A DNA stretch of 64,000 nt from Panagrolaimus kolymaensis. Its lineage: Eukaryota > Nematoda > Chromadorea > Rhabditida > Panagrolaimidae. The DNA is taken from contig JAJQJQ010000015.1 of NCBI GenBank assembly GCA_028622995.1, positions 558,001-622,000 on the forward strand. The letters are read 5' to 3'. A model generated the notes under the pieces. The model searched no databases. It saw nothing but the letters and a program-made list of their open reading frames with translations, and had not been told where the DNA came from. The stretch's first letter is position 1; every line of letters begins with the position of its first letter. A program made the translations under genes and the position numbers. Below are positions 1 to 10,005 of the stretch, in pieces.

Positions 1-879
1 TTGCATAAGTTGGACCATTTGCACCAGCTTTTAATTGACGATACCGATAATATCCTTCAGCTTCTGTTTTGTAAATACGATTACGTTTCCATGCAAGATC
101 CAAAATGTAATTAACATCTTCATCAGATACAGCAACAGTACATATATTTTTGGATTTAATGTATTCAGCGATTTCGGAAACATGAGCACAGCTAGCTTTT
201 AATACATCAAGCTTTTTAGGATTTTCGGTTAAAGCTTTTCTATACTTTTTCTAAAAAATAAAAAGGATCTTATTTCAAAATCGAAAAGTGAAAAGTTAAA
301 ACAACAAACCTTAAGATAGGCAACACTAACATCCATTAAAGTTTGAACAAAACTCGAATCCACTTCCTGGTTAGAATAAAACACACCACCGCTTACACTT
401 TCATCAGCTTCAATATTAAATAACATGTAACATTTTCGAGTTGTTCCAACAGCTTTTATTGATTTAACGTGCTTTTTCTTTTCTAATGCTTTCAGCAGAC
501 GTTTCATTTGAGCTTCGGATAATCCACTTCTGTCTCTTATGTCTTTAATCCATATACCCTTTGAGCCTGACTCTTCAATCAGCGAAAAAACCTATAAAAG
601 TATATTTTTTGTTAAAGATTTCTTGGAATTTTTTAATTATAAACTTACTAATTGTTCTTCATCAGTTAAATCAGCCACTTGTGTTCCTTTTGTAAGTCGC
701 AGTATAAATATTCCACCAGCACTTGGTTGAAACATTTCAACAATTTTGTTTGTAAGAAGTTTATTAATGACTTTATCGACAGGTTCATCTTGGCACAGTT
801 CTCTTAATTGTTTACTTGGAACTCCATCAGGATTTTCTTTAAGTGCAGCCAAAATACGAGCTTCAGAAGTTGAAGTCAT
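1..879 (-). CDS. RNA polymerase III subunit RPC6 (POLR3F/C34), left copy, cut by window edge
   Basis: Exons read 649-879, 310-591 and 1-250. The C-terminal end with the Fe-S cysteines lies left of the window. Everything visible is identical to the complete copy at 7564-8585, including both introns. RPC6 is the winged-helix subunit of the Pol III RPC3-RPC6-RPC7 heterotrimer that helps open the promoter. The start ATG follows an acceptor-like TTTTTCAG by six bases, as expected for trans-splicing. Whether this copy is intact depends on sequence outside the window. If the duplication is real, the worm has two RPC6 genes encoding the same protein. Confidence 0.85.
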
Positions 880-2299
880 GCCTGCCTGAAAAAGAGAAAT
901 TATAATAAAAAGGTTAAAAAATGAAGTGACATTTTAAAAGAAGATCATGACGAAATGTTGTTTGAATTTGTGATTTTTTTGTAGGCTAAAGTTTAAAAAG
1001 GTTTAAAAAAAGATTTTTGTTGAAACAATAAAATGATAGTTGTGAGCGTCATTATAAAAGTAAAGAAAAAGTTAAACGTCAAACTTCAGTACACACGACG
1101 CGGCTTTGGTTCGTCTGCTTGAAAGAGTGGCTTGTTTGACGATAAACTTACAGGAAATCGCTAACATTAGAAGAGGCACTTATAGGCGTTTCTAAAAGTG
1201 TCTCAAAATCGGATAATTTACTTTCTTCACTTTCTAAAGTCGGGTTATAAAGTGTGCTTATTTATTTATTTTTGTCTATATATTTTTTAAATTGATATAA
1301 ACTTGAAATTTTTAAAAGTTTTTTTTCTCAATTCCATGCAAGCTTTTAACAAAGAAAATGTATTTCTACAATCAATATTTTGTTAAGAAAATATGAAGAG
1401 AATTATCAAAAAGCGTTTACCGTAAATCATTAACGGTACTTTTGTAACTTTAAAATTAACAAATATTATAAGAATGTATAATATTGATGCTTTCGTATTA
1501 AAGAATAAAAAATAATTTACACCCTTACTAGTTTTTTTTTGTTTTTTAGAAGCTCTGCAATATTTTCTTAAAGTAAGAGCATTAAATCTTTCTTTTGGGA
1601 ATATCAAAATATTATTTTTTATGATATTAGTCATTACCAAAGACTTAATCATAGACTACAAAAAAGGCTTTTTAGCCGCTATAAAATATCAACTCTAGTT
1701 TTTGCTTTTAAAAAAAGCAAAACTATATACGACTATTATTATTTTCTGGAAAAGCTAACTAAAAAGAAAAGAATATAGTGTCTCAATTAAACCACTTTTG
1801 TGTTTTCCACGTTATTAGAGTCTCTTTTTTTTAACATTTACTTTAGACATAATTTTTTTCTGTGGGAAAAAAATGTCGCCATGGCATTGAATAAAGCAAG
1901 TTTTCAGTCTTGCTTTTAATAAAAATATATTTAATGCTATCTTTGGTTTCTCTCCCTTTTTTGTTGGGGGCTTTTAATTTTGTGCAAAGGTGTTTTTTCC
2001 TTTCAAGGAGAAATCCATTTTTTTATATGTCTTCCGTGTTTAAATAATTCAGATAAGCTGTTTTCCGGCTGGTGTTATTAAAAAACACGTAATTTATCCA
2101 AATCTCTCTAACAAACATAAAAAAATATATTTTATTTAACAACGACAACAAAAATAATAATACAGGAATGCTTTATATTAAATAATAATCACCTCCCGTT
2201 CTCCATATTTTCGCGACATTAATCTTTAAATACAACATTGTTACTAAAACAAAAGAAGATTAAATGATTTACTGTTGTATTCTTTAGTTCTTACATTAT
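880..2299. other. Intergenic stretch, left copy (RPC6 to TCF25 fragment)
   Basis: I see no gene. The stretch is AT-rich with two small hairpins: an inverted repeat around 1700-1725 (TTTTGCTTTT facing AAAAGCAAAA) and an 8-bp stem around 1894-1916 (AAAGCAAG/CTTGCTTT). Both recur in the right copy at +7,706. Confidence 0.5.
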
Positions 2300-3485
2300 T
2301 TATTCTTCATCGGGTTCTTCATCGTCATTTCTTTCCGGTGGTTGTGGACCATTATTTTCATTTCTTTGCAAAGGTTGAAAATCCCACCACATGCGACCAA
2401 TACCTCGCAACATATCTGCAAATTGTGGAACTTGTCGAGGCTCTTCAACGCCATTTGCATTATTCTGAAATAAACAAGTTAAATCCTTATTTCAAACACA
2501 ATTCTCAATCCTCTGTACTTTATTTTTTCTGCAATTTTCCCACATTATTTTCATAAGCAAAAAGAGTGATGTTCAATTCTCGTCGAACCGTTGGTTGGTT
2601 TTTAGTTTTGTTATTAAACAAAAAAAAATAAGCACTTTAAAAAAGACTTTAAAATTGCTACTTTAACCCTTTCATTTTTTCAAAAAATTATTTGACTTTA
2701 AACTTATTTTCAAAAAATAAAAATAAATGAAAGCCCATTATCAACAGGGAAATCCAAATCCTTATCATGCTATTAATGCTTTAGATGATGAACGTGATGA
2801 TCACGAAGTATACCAAAAAGGCCCAATAGATGAACCTGTGATTTTAAAAACGTGAGTCATTCAAATCCCCATTCATGTAAAAGTATTTTTCCAAACATAA
2901 ATTTTTAGGCCAGTCGCAATTTTATGTGTTGTATTATATTTATTAACTATGGCATTTTTGGTTATTGCTTTTGAATTAATTAAGCCTACAATTTTTCTTG
3001 AAGAAATTAAACCACCAACCTGATATCGTGGATCAAGGGATTCAAGCATTTGACCAACCATTCCCAAAAATCGATTTCCACCACCTTCTCTTTCTTCTCC
3101 TGATGCCATTCCTTGCCTTTCTTCAATAGGTTGTTTTCTTTTTTCATAACCACTTCGATGTCGAGATGGAGGAAATGGATCAATAGCTGGAATTCCCGTT
3201 GAACATGGATATAAATCAAATAAATAGGCATGACGGCTAATTGCTTCAGGTACTCCAATGTATATCTTTTTATACCTTAAATTAAATTTCTTTGTTAATT
3301 TTTTCTTTAAAAAAACGTTTTACCTTTGTTTTAACTGCTTTATTTTTTCTTTCACTTCTGTTAAACGTTCTGTTACCATTGTTTCAATAGATGATTCAAT
3401 CCAATTCATAAATCCATCTTTCTTCCAAATGTCTTCAAAATTATGAGAAACATAAATACGACAAAGTAATTCGAGACCTTTTGGT
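2300..3485 (-). pseudogene. Truncated 3' fragment of TCF25/RQC1 at the duplication breakpoint
   Basis: Three exons are present: 3324-3485 (cut), 3020-3275 and 2300-2464. They encode the C-terminal part of the TCF25 family protein and end in the acidic tail ...DDEEPDEE and a stop. They are identical to exons 7-9 of the full gene at 10006-13513. Exons 1-6 are absent, because sequence beyond 3485 is unrelated to TCF25. The break falls inside exon 7, three bases from its start, so its acceptor is lost. No plausible promoter or start replaces the missing part. I read it as a non-functional fragment made by the duplication, or as an assembly artefact. Confidence 0.85.
2727..3023 (+). CDS. Small single-pass membrane protein nested in TCF25 intron, left copy
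   Basis: Exons are 2727-2851 and 2909-3023, giving 79 residues. The sequence is identical to the right copy at 10433-10729, where the gene is described. Here the surrounding TCF25 is only a fragment, so this nested gene may be the only intact coding unit in the 3' part of the left copy. Confidence 0.5.
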
Positions 3486-3521
3486 GAACAAACTGCATTC
3501 CAATCGAAAGTTTAATCTTAC

Positions 3522-3546
3522 CTGTTGCTACCACGGCTTCTCTCAT
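3522..3546 (-). other. Possible orphan first exon ending in a splice donor
   Basis: On the minus strand an ATG at 3546-3544 opens a 25-base exon coding M-R-E-A-V-V-A-T, followed by a strong donor (ACAG/GTAAG). The rest of the intron runs 29 bases to the duplication junction and then into TCF25 sequence. The peptide resembles the first strand of thiolases (acetyl-CoA acetyltransferases often begin MREAV...), but eight residues are weak evidence. If the duplication is real, the remaining exons should lie at the left end of the first unit, outside the window. Confidence 0.2.
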
Positions 3547-4943
3547 AATTTCTTTAATTACAACCGTTATTTATCTTTTCCTAAGGACTTCTTCCGATCA
3601 AAAGTAATTATTTTTTTATTTCTTTGTACATACATACATATTATTGTTATTTGATGACTTACTTTTTACGTGCAATATTTTTTCCTCGTGCAATATCTCC
3701 TTTTGGAATTTTTTAAATACAGAATAAGAAAGTTATAAATGATGATGTTTTTTAAAAGGGAATACAAAACGGAAATAAGTAACCGGTGAAAATGAATATA
3801 CGTAAATGAAAGGATAAAACATGTCTAAGCGCATTTTTTTTTCTTCATGCAACAGAAAAATATAAAATATTTAGAAGGGCGCAGGAAACTAAAATCAATT
3901 GAATTAAATAATGACTTTTATTTTTTCTAATTGAATTAAAACTAAATCACTCTTGAAAATAGCGAAAATCGGTTATGTTCGTATGCTTAAAATCCCCAAT
4001 TGTTTTAAATTTTTGTTTTTTAAAGTATGCTTTTTTGGTAAATTTTATAGTTTTATTTTTGCTAATACTTGTAATTATTATTTTATAATTTAATAACTAT
4101 AACAGCTGCTTTTCTCCAATTACCCTTTCAACCCTCTACTCCATATTCATAAATCTCTTCGCCACTTTTAGGATAATCCCTTCAAATATTTGTAAATTCC
4201 ACCTTCATTTATTAAGAAAGAATAAGAAAAATACAACAGAGCGCTATATATTTTTTTTTTGTCAAGGTGGCTTCTTATAACCACCGAAGATTACACCTTT
4301 TTTTCTGTTGTTCCTAAGCGACAAAAAAAAGAAATTTGATGAAGTGGAGAAAAAAAAGTACTACAACAAAAAATGTCACCAAAAATCGATCGCTCTTCAT
4401 TATTTTGTGTTGGGATATAGGGAAATTACTGCTAAAAGTTGTGTAGTTATTTCTTAATAGCTGTATTAATAATACGAAATTTTAAAAGGAATTTAAAAAA
4501 AGTTAAGTAATGATCAACCAACAACCCATCAATTTCTAAAATATCCATTCCACATTCTTTGCTTTAAAACACACACAACAACCAAGCAATGTTTGCTTGC
4601 AAAGTGCATTATGGTGACTATGTCATTCATTCAGTTCAGTTTCAGTGATGTTGAACATTGATACTTTTCTATTCACTTTCTTCTTCTTTTTCTTTTTTGT
4701 TGATTAACTGATTGCATCAAATATTTTCTTTCATATTTGCATATTTTTATAAATTTATGTTTTCTTAGATCATAGTATTTTTCATATCGCTAAGTATCTG
4801 AGTTATACCACATATTTCTTATTGATTGCGTATCCATTTTTATGGTGAACGTGAACGTATTAATTTTTAAAAACTTATACTTGCGTGTTTTTACATTTTA
4901 TAATAAAATATACTCTGTTTTTTTAGTATATACTGGTGCATAA
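3547..4943. promoter_or_regulatory. Upstream region of hsf-1
   Basis: This is about 1.4 kb with no convincing gene. It is AT-rich with poly-T runs. An acceptor-like TTTTTTTTAG lies at about 4918-4926, some 18 bases before the hsf-1 ATG, consistent with an SL trans-splice site. I did not find a clean run of GAA/TTC heat-shock pentamers. Confidence 0.3.
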
Positions 4944-6880
4944 ATGTCAAATTCAGCGCAAATACCTCAAAAGTCTGCAACTCTACCAATACCCGGCCAA
5001 CATCAAATGGGTTCACAAGCTGTAACTCAATCGGCTCCTCCATCTCAAACATTTCTCAAAGAAGATGACAAGATGCCATTATTTTTAATAAAATTATGGA
5101 ATATAGTCGAAGATCCAACATTTTATGATGTTATTCGTTGGGATGAGGTATGTTTTTCATTATTTTAGAGGTATAAAAGCGTTTTGCAACTATCTAACTA
5201 TTAAACATGATTCTAAAAGTCTTATATGTGTTAAGCATAGAGATTTTGTACCTACATTTCTTTTACGCGTTTATGATCTAATAATATATGTTTGTTTTTT
5301 AGAGTGGCTACAGCTTTCACATTTTGGATCCATACAGCTTTTGTCGCAATGTTTTACCACAATATTTCAAGCATAATAATCTTAACAGCCTCATTAGACA
5401 ATTGAATATGTGTAAGTTTATGGTTTATTGCTAACTAATTTTTCTAAAAGTGTTTTTTTTTTTCAGATGGCTTTCGTAAAATGACACCCATCGAAAGAAC
5501 AAGTCTTGCTCGTTTTGAATCTGATCAAGATCATCTTGAATTTTCGCATCCTTGCTTTGTTCGTGAACATCCTGAATTGCTTTCACAAATCAAGAGGAAA
5601 ACGCCTTCTGGTAAAAAAGAAGATGGAATATCAAATGCTCCGTCGAAAGATTTATCAAATGTTTTGGAAGAAGTTCGAATGTTGCGGGAACGTCAAAAAA
5701 CAATGGAAGACAGAATGAATGAACTCGTAACGTAAGCTTTTTTTTAAATTTAAAAAAGACGCTATATGCATATTTTTTTAGTGACAACAATGCAATGTGG
5801 CAACAAATGACTTCAATGAGAGCGGCTCATGTAAAGCAGCAACAAATTGTTAATAAATTAGTTCAATTCCTTGTCACTTTGTAAGTTCAATATGTTAAAA
5901 ATTATTTTAAACCTTTATTAAATAAATAAAACGAAAAGATTAATCAATAAGGTTTTCTTCAGAGTTCAACCAAAGCGACTTTCAAAACGTCACATGCTTG
6001 CCATCGATGAATTTGCTTCACCTAAAAAAGCTCGTACTTCCGAACCTAGTGACGCCAATGGAGTTAGTAATCAGTCATTGCAAACAATTCAGCAAAGTAA
6101 TCTTAATGATATCCTTGATAATCTTATGAAGGAAATAACAAAATCAAATACGGAAATCAATCTGAATAACGCTCCAAATGGACCCATTATTAGTGATGTC
6201 ACTGATGAATTGGATCATCTTTCTACTTCAAACATACAAATGAATCAAGGAGATTTTGTAAATCCACATTCTACTGGTTCTGCAAATATCGGAGGATATG
6301 ACCAAAATGTTTATGGATATCAGGTTTCAGTTACTGTGATTTAATGTATTATTTTATTTTCAAATTTTAGGATCATCTTCAAATTCCACAAATGATGCCT
6401 GTCGCTCAACAACATCAGACTCCAATAACTCAACCTCACCAGCCTCAGCAAATTCCTCAAGTTGTTTCACCTAATAATGTTATGTCAGAAGAGCCACTTG
6501 TTCTTTCTCCTAATGCTGCTGCTGAACTTGGTTTTACTTCTAATGATTTTACTGATTATCTCAATGGTGTTGATCATAGCATTGACAGCTGTCGGGATCT
6601 CATTGGTGATCATTGGAATTCATTTGATTTTGACAATTTGCTTAACAATAGCGGAGGTCCATCGCCTCCTGGTGATCATGGTTTTCCTCAACAACCACTC
6701 TCTCTCGAACATACTCATCCTCAAGCTGTATTCAGAGATTCAATGTATCCATCGCCAACTACATCAATTCCACCTATGGTTTCACAACAAGGAGCTAAAA
6801 CTTCACCTCTAATGGGACTTCAGCAACCTCAAATTGCATCTTCTCCAACAAGGAACTTCAATAATCGTCGCAAGCATTAA
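4944..6880 (+). CDS. hsf-1: Heat shock transcription factor HSF-1
   Basis: Exons are 4944-5147, 5303-5411, 5467-5731, 5782-5880, 5963-6323 and 6371-6880, giving 515 residues. Residues ~44-146 form the HSF winged-helix DNA-binding domain: it starts [15 protein letters not shown], continues through the recognition-helix region [17 protein letters not shown], and is followed by a conserved block with [14 protein letters not shown] heptad-rich segment (~residues 175-240) is the HR-A/B trimerisation coiled coil. The C-terminal half is Gln/Pro/acidic, fitting an activation domain. The protein is cytosolic/nuclear, trimerises on stress and binds heat-shock elements. The start follows an acceptor-like TTTTTTTTAG. 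Gene length and order of domains match C. elegans HSF-1. The gene lies between the two duplicated blocks; if the tandem model is right, a second copy lies left of the window. Confidence 0.93.
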
Positions 6881-7563
6881 ATGTTATTATTATTACTCTG
6901 TATAATTTCATGCAAGGCTTAAATATTTATCGTTTTCTTCTTCTTTGTTTCCAGGCAATTTCTGTTATTGTTCAATCATGTTTAGCAGGAATATGTTTGT
7001 ATGTTGTTCTTTTAATTGTTTAATTATATTCATCAATACAAAAATAATACGCGTTTATTTGTGTGTGATTTAATTTCTGCTTTGTGTGTAGTCATGTTAT
7101 TAGACTTCTTACATTTAAAAAAGGTATGCTAGAATGACCAATTTTTAGTTAATATTGAATTAGATAATTTTCCTAAAGATTTTTTCTTCTTCTGTCCTCT
7201 CCGTTGCGCGTTTCTAGATGAAACATCATTTATTTCAATGGCGTTAGTTTTTTCCATTTTTAATTGAAATCACAGTTGTTTGCTGTTTATTTTATGAAAA
7301 TATTGGTGATGCTATTTTTTGTATGGAATTTTTAAATTTATATTTATGCGTTAATATTGAGAAAAATAAAATAAATAAAAAACTCGATGTTGAAGTTTAA
7401 TTTATCAACATCTAATTTCTGCTACACATTTCTTTCGATCATAAATATTACGACATGTAAAAAAAATGTCCAAATTGTAACACATATTTATTATTTGAAA
7501 ATAAAAGCAAAATACACAACAATAATATTTTAGCAGAGAAAAAAATCACCCGATTCCATTGAA
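6881..7563. other. Convergent 3' intergenic region hsf-1 / RPC6
   Basis: This is the 3' UTR space of two convergent genes. AATAAA-type poly(A) signals occur near 7365-7380 on the plus strand. No gene is seen. Confidence 0.4.
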
Positions 7564-8585
7564 TTAATAATCGCTGTCGTAGTCTAAATCGTCAATTGGT
7601 GTATCTTCCAGATCAGCACTTTTGATAGTTGTTAAATAAGTACAAGTTTCAGGAGAAATTTTATGTCCAACACGACATTCGGAACGTACAGGACAAAAAT
7701 TGCAAATTGCATAAGTTGGACCATTTGCACCAGCTTTTAATTGACGATACCGATAATATCCTTCAGCTTCTGTTTTGTAAATACGATTACGTTTCCATGC
7801 AAGATCCAAAATGTAATTAACATCTTCATCAGATACAGCAACAGTACATATATTTTTGGATTTAATGTATTCAGCGATTTCGGAAACATGAGCACAGCTA
7901 GCTTTTAATACATCAAGCTTTTTAGGATTTTCGGTTAAAGCTTTTCTATACTTTTTCTAAAAAATAAAAAGGATCTTATTTCAAAATCGAAAAGTGAAAA
8001 GTTAAAACAACAAACCTTAAGATAGGCAACACTAACATCCATTAAAGTTTGAACAAAACTCGAATCCACTTCCTGGTTAGAATAAAACACACCACCGCTT
8101 ACACTTTCATCAGCTTCAATATTAAATAACATGTAACATTTTCGAGTTGTTCCAACAGCTTTTATTGATTTAACGTGCTTTTTCTTTTCTAATGCTTTCA
8201 GCAGACGTTTCATTTGAGCTTCGGATAATCCACTTCTGTCTCTTATGTCTTTAATCCATATACCCTTTGAGCCTGACTCTTCAATCAGCGAAAAAACCTA
8301 TAAAAGTATATTTTTTGTTAAAGATTTCTTGGAATTTTTTAATTATAAACTTACTAATTGTTCTTCATCAGTTAAATCAGCCACTTGTGTTCCTTTTGTA
8401 AGTCGCAGTATAAATATTCCACCAGCACTTGGTTGAAACATTTCAACAATTTTGTTTGTAAGAAGTTTATTAATGACTTTATCGACAGGTTCATCTTGGC
8501 ACAGTTCTCTTAATTGTTTACTTGGAACTCCATCAGGATTTTCTTTAAGTGCAGCCAAAATACGAGCTTCAGAAGTTGAAGTCAT
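7564..8585 (-). CDS. RNA polymerase III subunit RPC6 (POLR3F/C34)
   Basis: Exons are 8355-8585, 8016-8297 and 7564-7956, giving 301 residues (human about 316). The protein is the winged-helix subunit of the Pol III RPC3/6/7 heterotrimer, which contacts TFIIIB and opens the promoter of tRNA and 5S genes. Winged-helix repeats cover residues ~5-75 and ~78-150; the second includes GIWIKDIRDRSGL and MKRLLKALEKKKHVKSIK. The C-terminus keeps the family's Fe-S cluster cysteines in CNFCPVRSEC plus a later ETC, followed by an acidic tail. TTTTTCAG six bases before the ATG is a likely trans-splice acceptor. A copy lies at 1-879. The product is not in doubt; which copy is expressed is unknown. Confidence 0.93.
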
Positions 8586-10005
8586 GCCTGCCTGAAAAAG
8601 AGAAATTATAATAAAAAGGTTAAAAAATGAAGTGACATTTTAAAAGAAGATCATGACGAAATGTTGTTTGAATTTGTGATTTTTTTGTAGGCTAAAGTTT
8701 AAAAAGGTTTAAAAAAAGATTTTTGTTGAAACAATAAAATGATAGTTGTGAGCGTCATTATAAAAGTAAAGAAAAAGTTAAACGTCAAACTTCAGTACAC
8801 ACGACGCGGCTTTGGTTCGTCTGCTTGAAAGAGTGGCTTGTTTGACGATAAACTTACAGGAAATCGCTAACATTAGAAGAGGCACTTATAGGCGTTTCTA
8901 AAAGTGTCTCAAAATCGGATAATTTACTTTCTTCACTTTCTAAAGTCGGGTTATAAAGTGTGCTTATTTATTTATTTTTGTCTATATATTTTTTAAATTG
9001 ATATAAACTTGAAATTTTTAAAAGTTTTTTTTCTCAATTCCATGCAAGCTTTTAACAAAGAAAATGTATTTCTACAATCAATATTTTGTTAAGAAAATAT
9101 GAAGAGAATTATCAAAAAGCGTTTACCGTAAATCATTAACGGTACTTTTGTAACTTTAAAATTAACAAATATTATAAGAATGTATAATATTGATGCTTTC
9201 GTATTAAAGAATAAAAAATAATTTACACCCTTACTAGTTTTTTTTTGTTTTTTAGAAGCTCTGCAATATTTTCTTAAAGTAAGAGCATTAAATCTTTCTT
9301 TTGGGAATATCAAAATATTATTTTTTATGATATTAGTCATTACCAAAGACTTAATCATAGACTACAAAAAAGGCTTTTTAGCCGCTATAAAATATCAACT
9401 CTAGTTTTTGCTTTTAAAAAAAGCAAAACTATATACGACTATTATTATTTTCTGGAAAAGCTAACTAAAAAGAAAAGAATATAGTGTCTCAATTAAACCA
9501 CTTTTGTGTTTTCCACGTTATTAGAGTCTCTTTTTTTTAACATTTACTTTAGACATAATTTTTTTCTGTGGGAAAAAAATGTCGCCATGGCATTGAATAA
9601 AGCAAGTTTTCAGTCTTGCTTTTAATAAAAATATATTTAATGCTATCTTTGGTTTCTCTCCCTTTTTTGTTGGGGGCTTTTAATTTTGTGCAAAGGTGTT
9701 TTTTCCTTTCAAGGAGAAATCCATTTTTTTATATGTCTTCCGTGTTTAAATAATTCAGATAAGCTGTTTTCCGGCTGGTGTTATTAAAAAACACGTAATT
9801 TATCCAAATCTCTCTAACAAACATAAAAAAATATATTTTATTTAACAACGACAACAAAAATAATAATACAGGAATGCTTTATATTAAATAATAATCACCT
9901 CCCGTTCTCCATATTTTCGCGACATTAATCTTTAAATACAACATTGTTACTAAAACAAAAGAAGATTAAATGATTTACTGTTGTATTCTTTAGTTCTTAC
10001 ATTAT
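8586..10005. other. Intergenic stretch, right copy (RPC6 to TCF25)
   Basis: There are 1.4 kb between the TCF25 stop and the RPC6 start. It repeats 880-2299, with the same two small hairpins. The gap is too long for a typical nematode operon spacing. I see no gene. Confidence 0.5.

Larger units (their letters stand above)
1..3485. repeat. Left copy of a large direct duplication (partner 7707-11191)
   Basis: This segment matches 7707-11191 at a constant offset of 7,706 bp. Coding, intronic and intergenic bases are all included, and I saw no difference in the stretches compared. All eight ORFs longer than about 60 codons that lie wholly inside it have identical translations in the partner. The match starts at or before the window edge and stops sharply after 3485: the partner continues into TCF25, while this copy switches to unrelated sequence at 3486. 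A tandem duplication would have a unit of 3486-11191, and this copy would be the right end of an earlier unit. A collapsed or mis-joined assembly could give the same picture. Confidence 0.95.

Noticed and set aside
3324..3546. Chimeric gene from the orphan exon into the TCF25 fragment
   Set aside because: It needs a 29-bp intron, shorter than known nematode introns; kept only as a note.
3547..4943. Heat-shock elements that would show HSF autoregulation upstream of hsf-1
   Set aside because: No run of three alternating GAA/TTC units with 2-bp spacing was seen.
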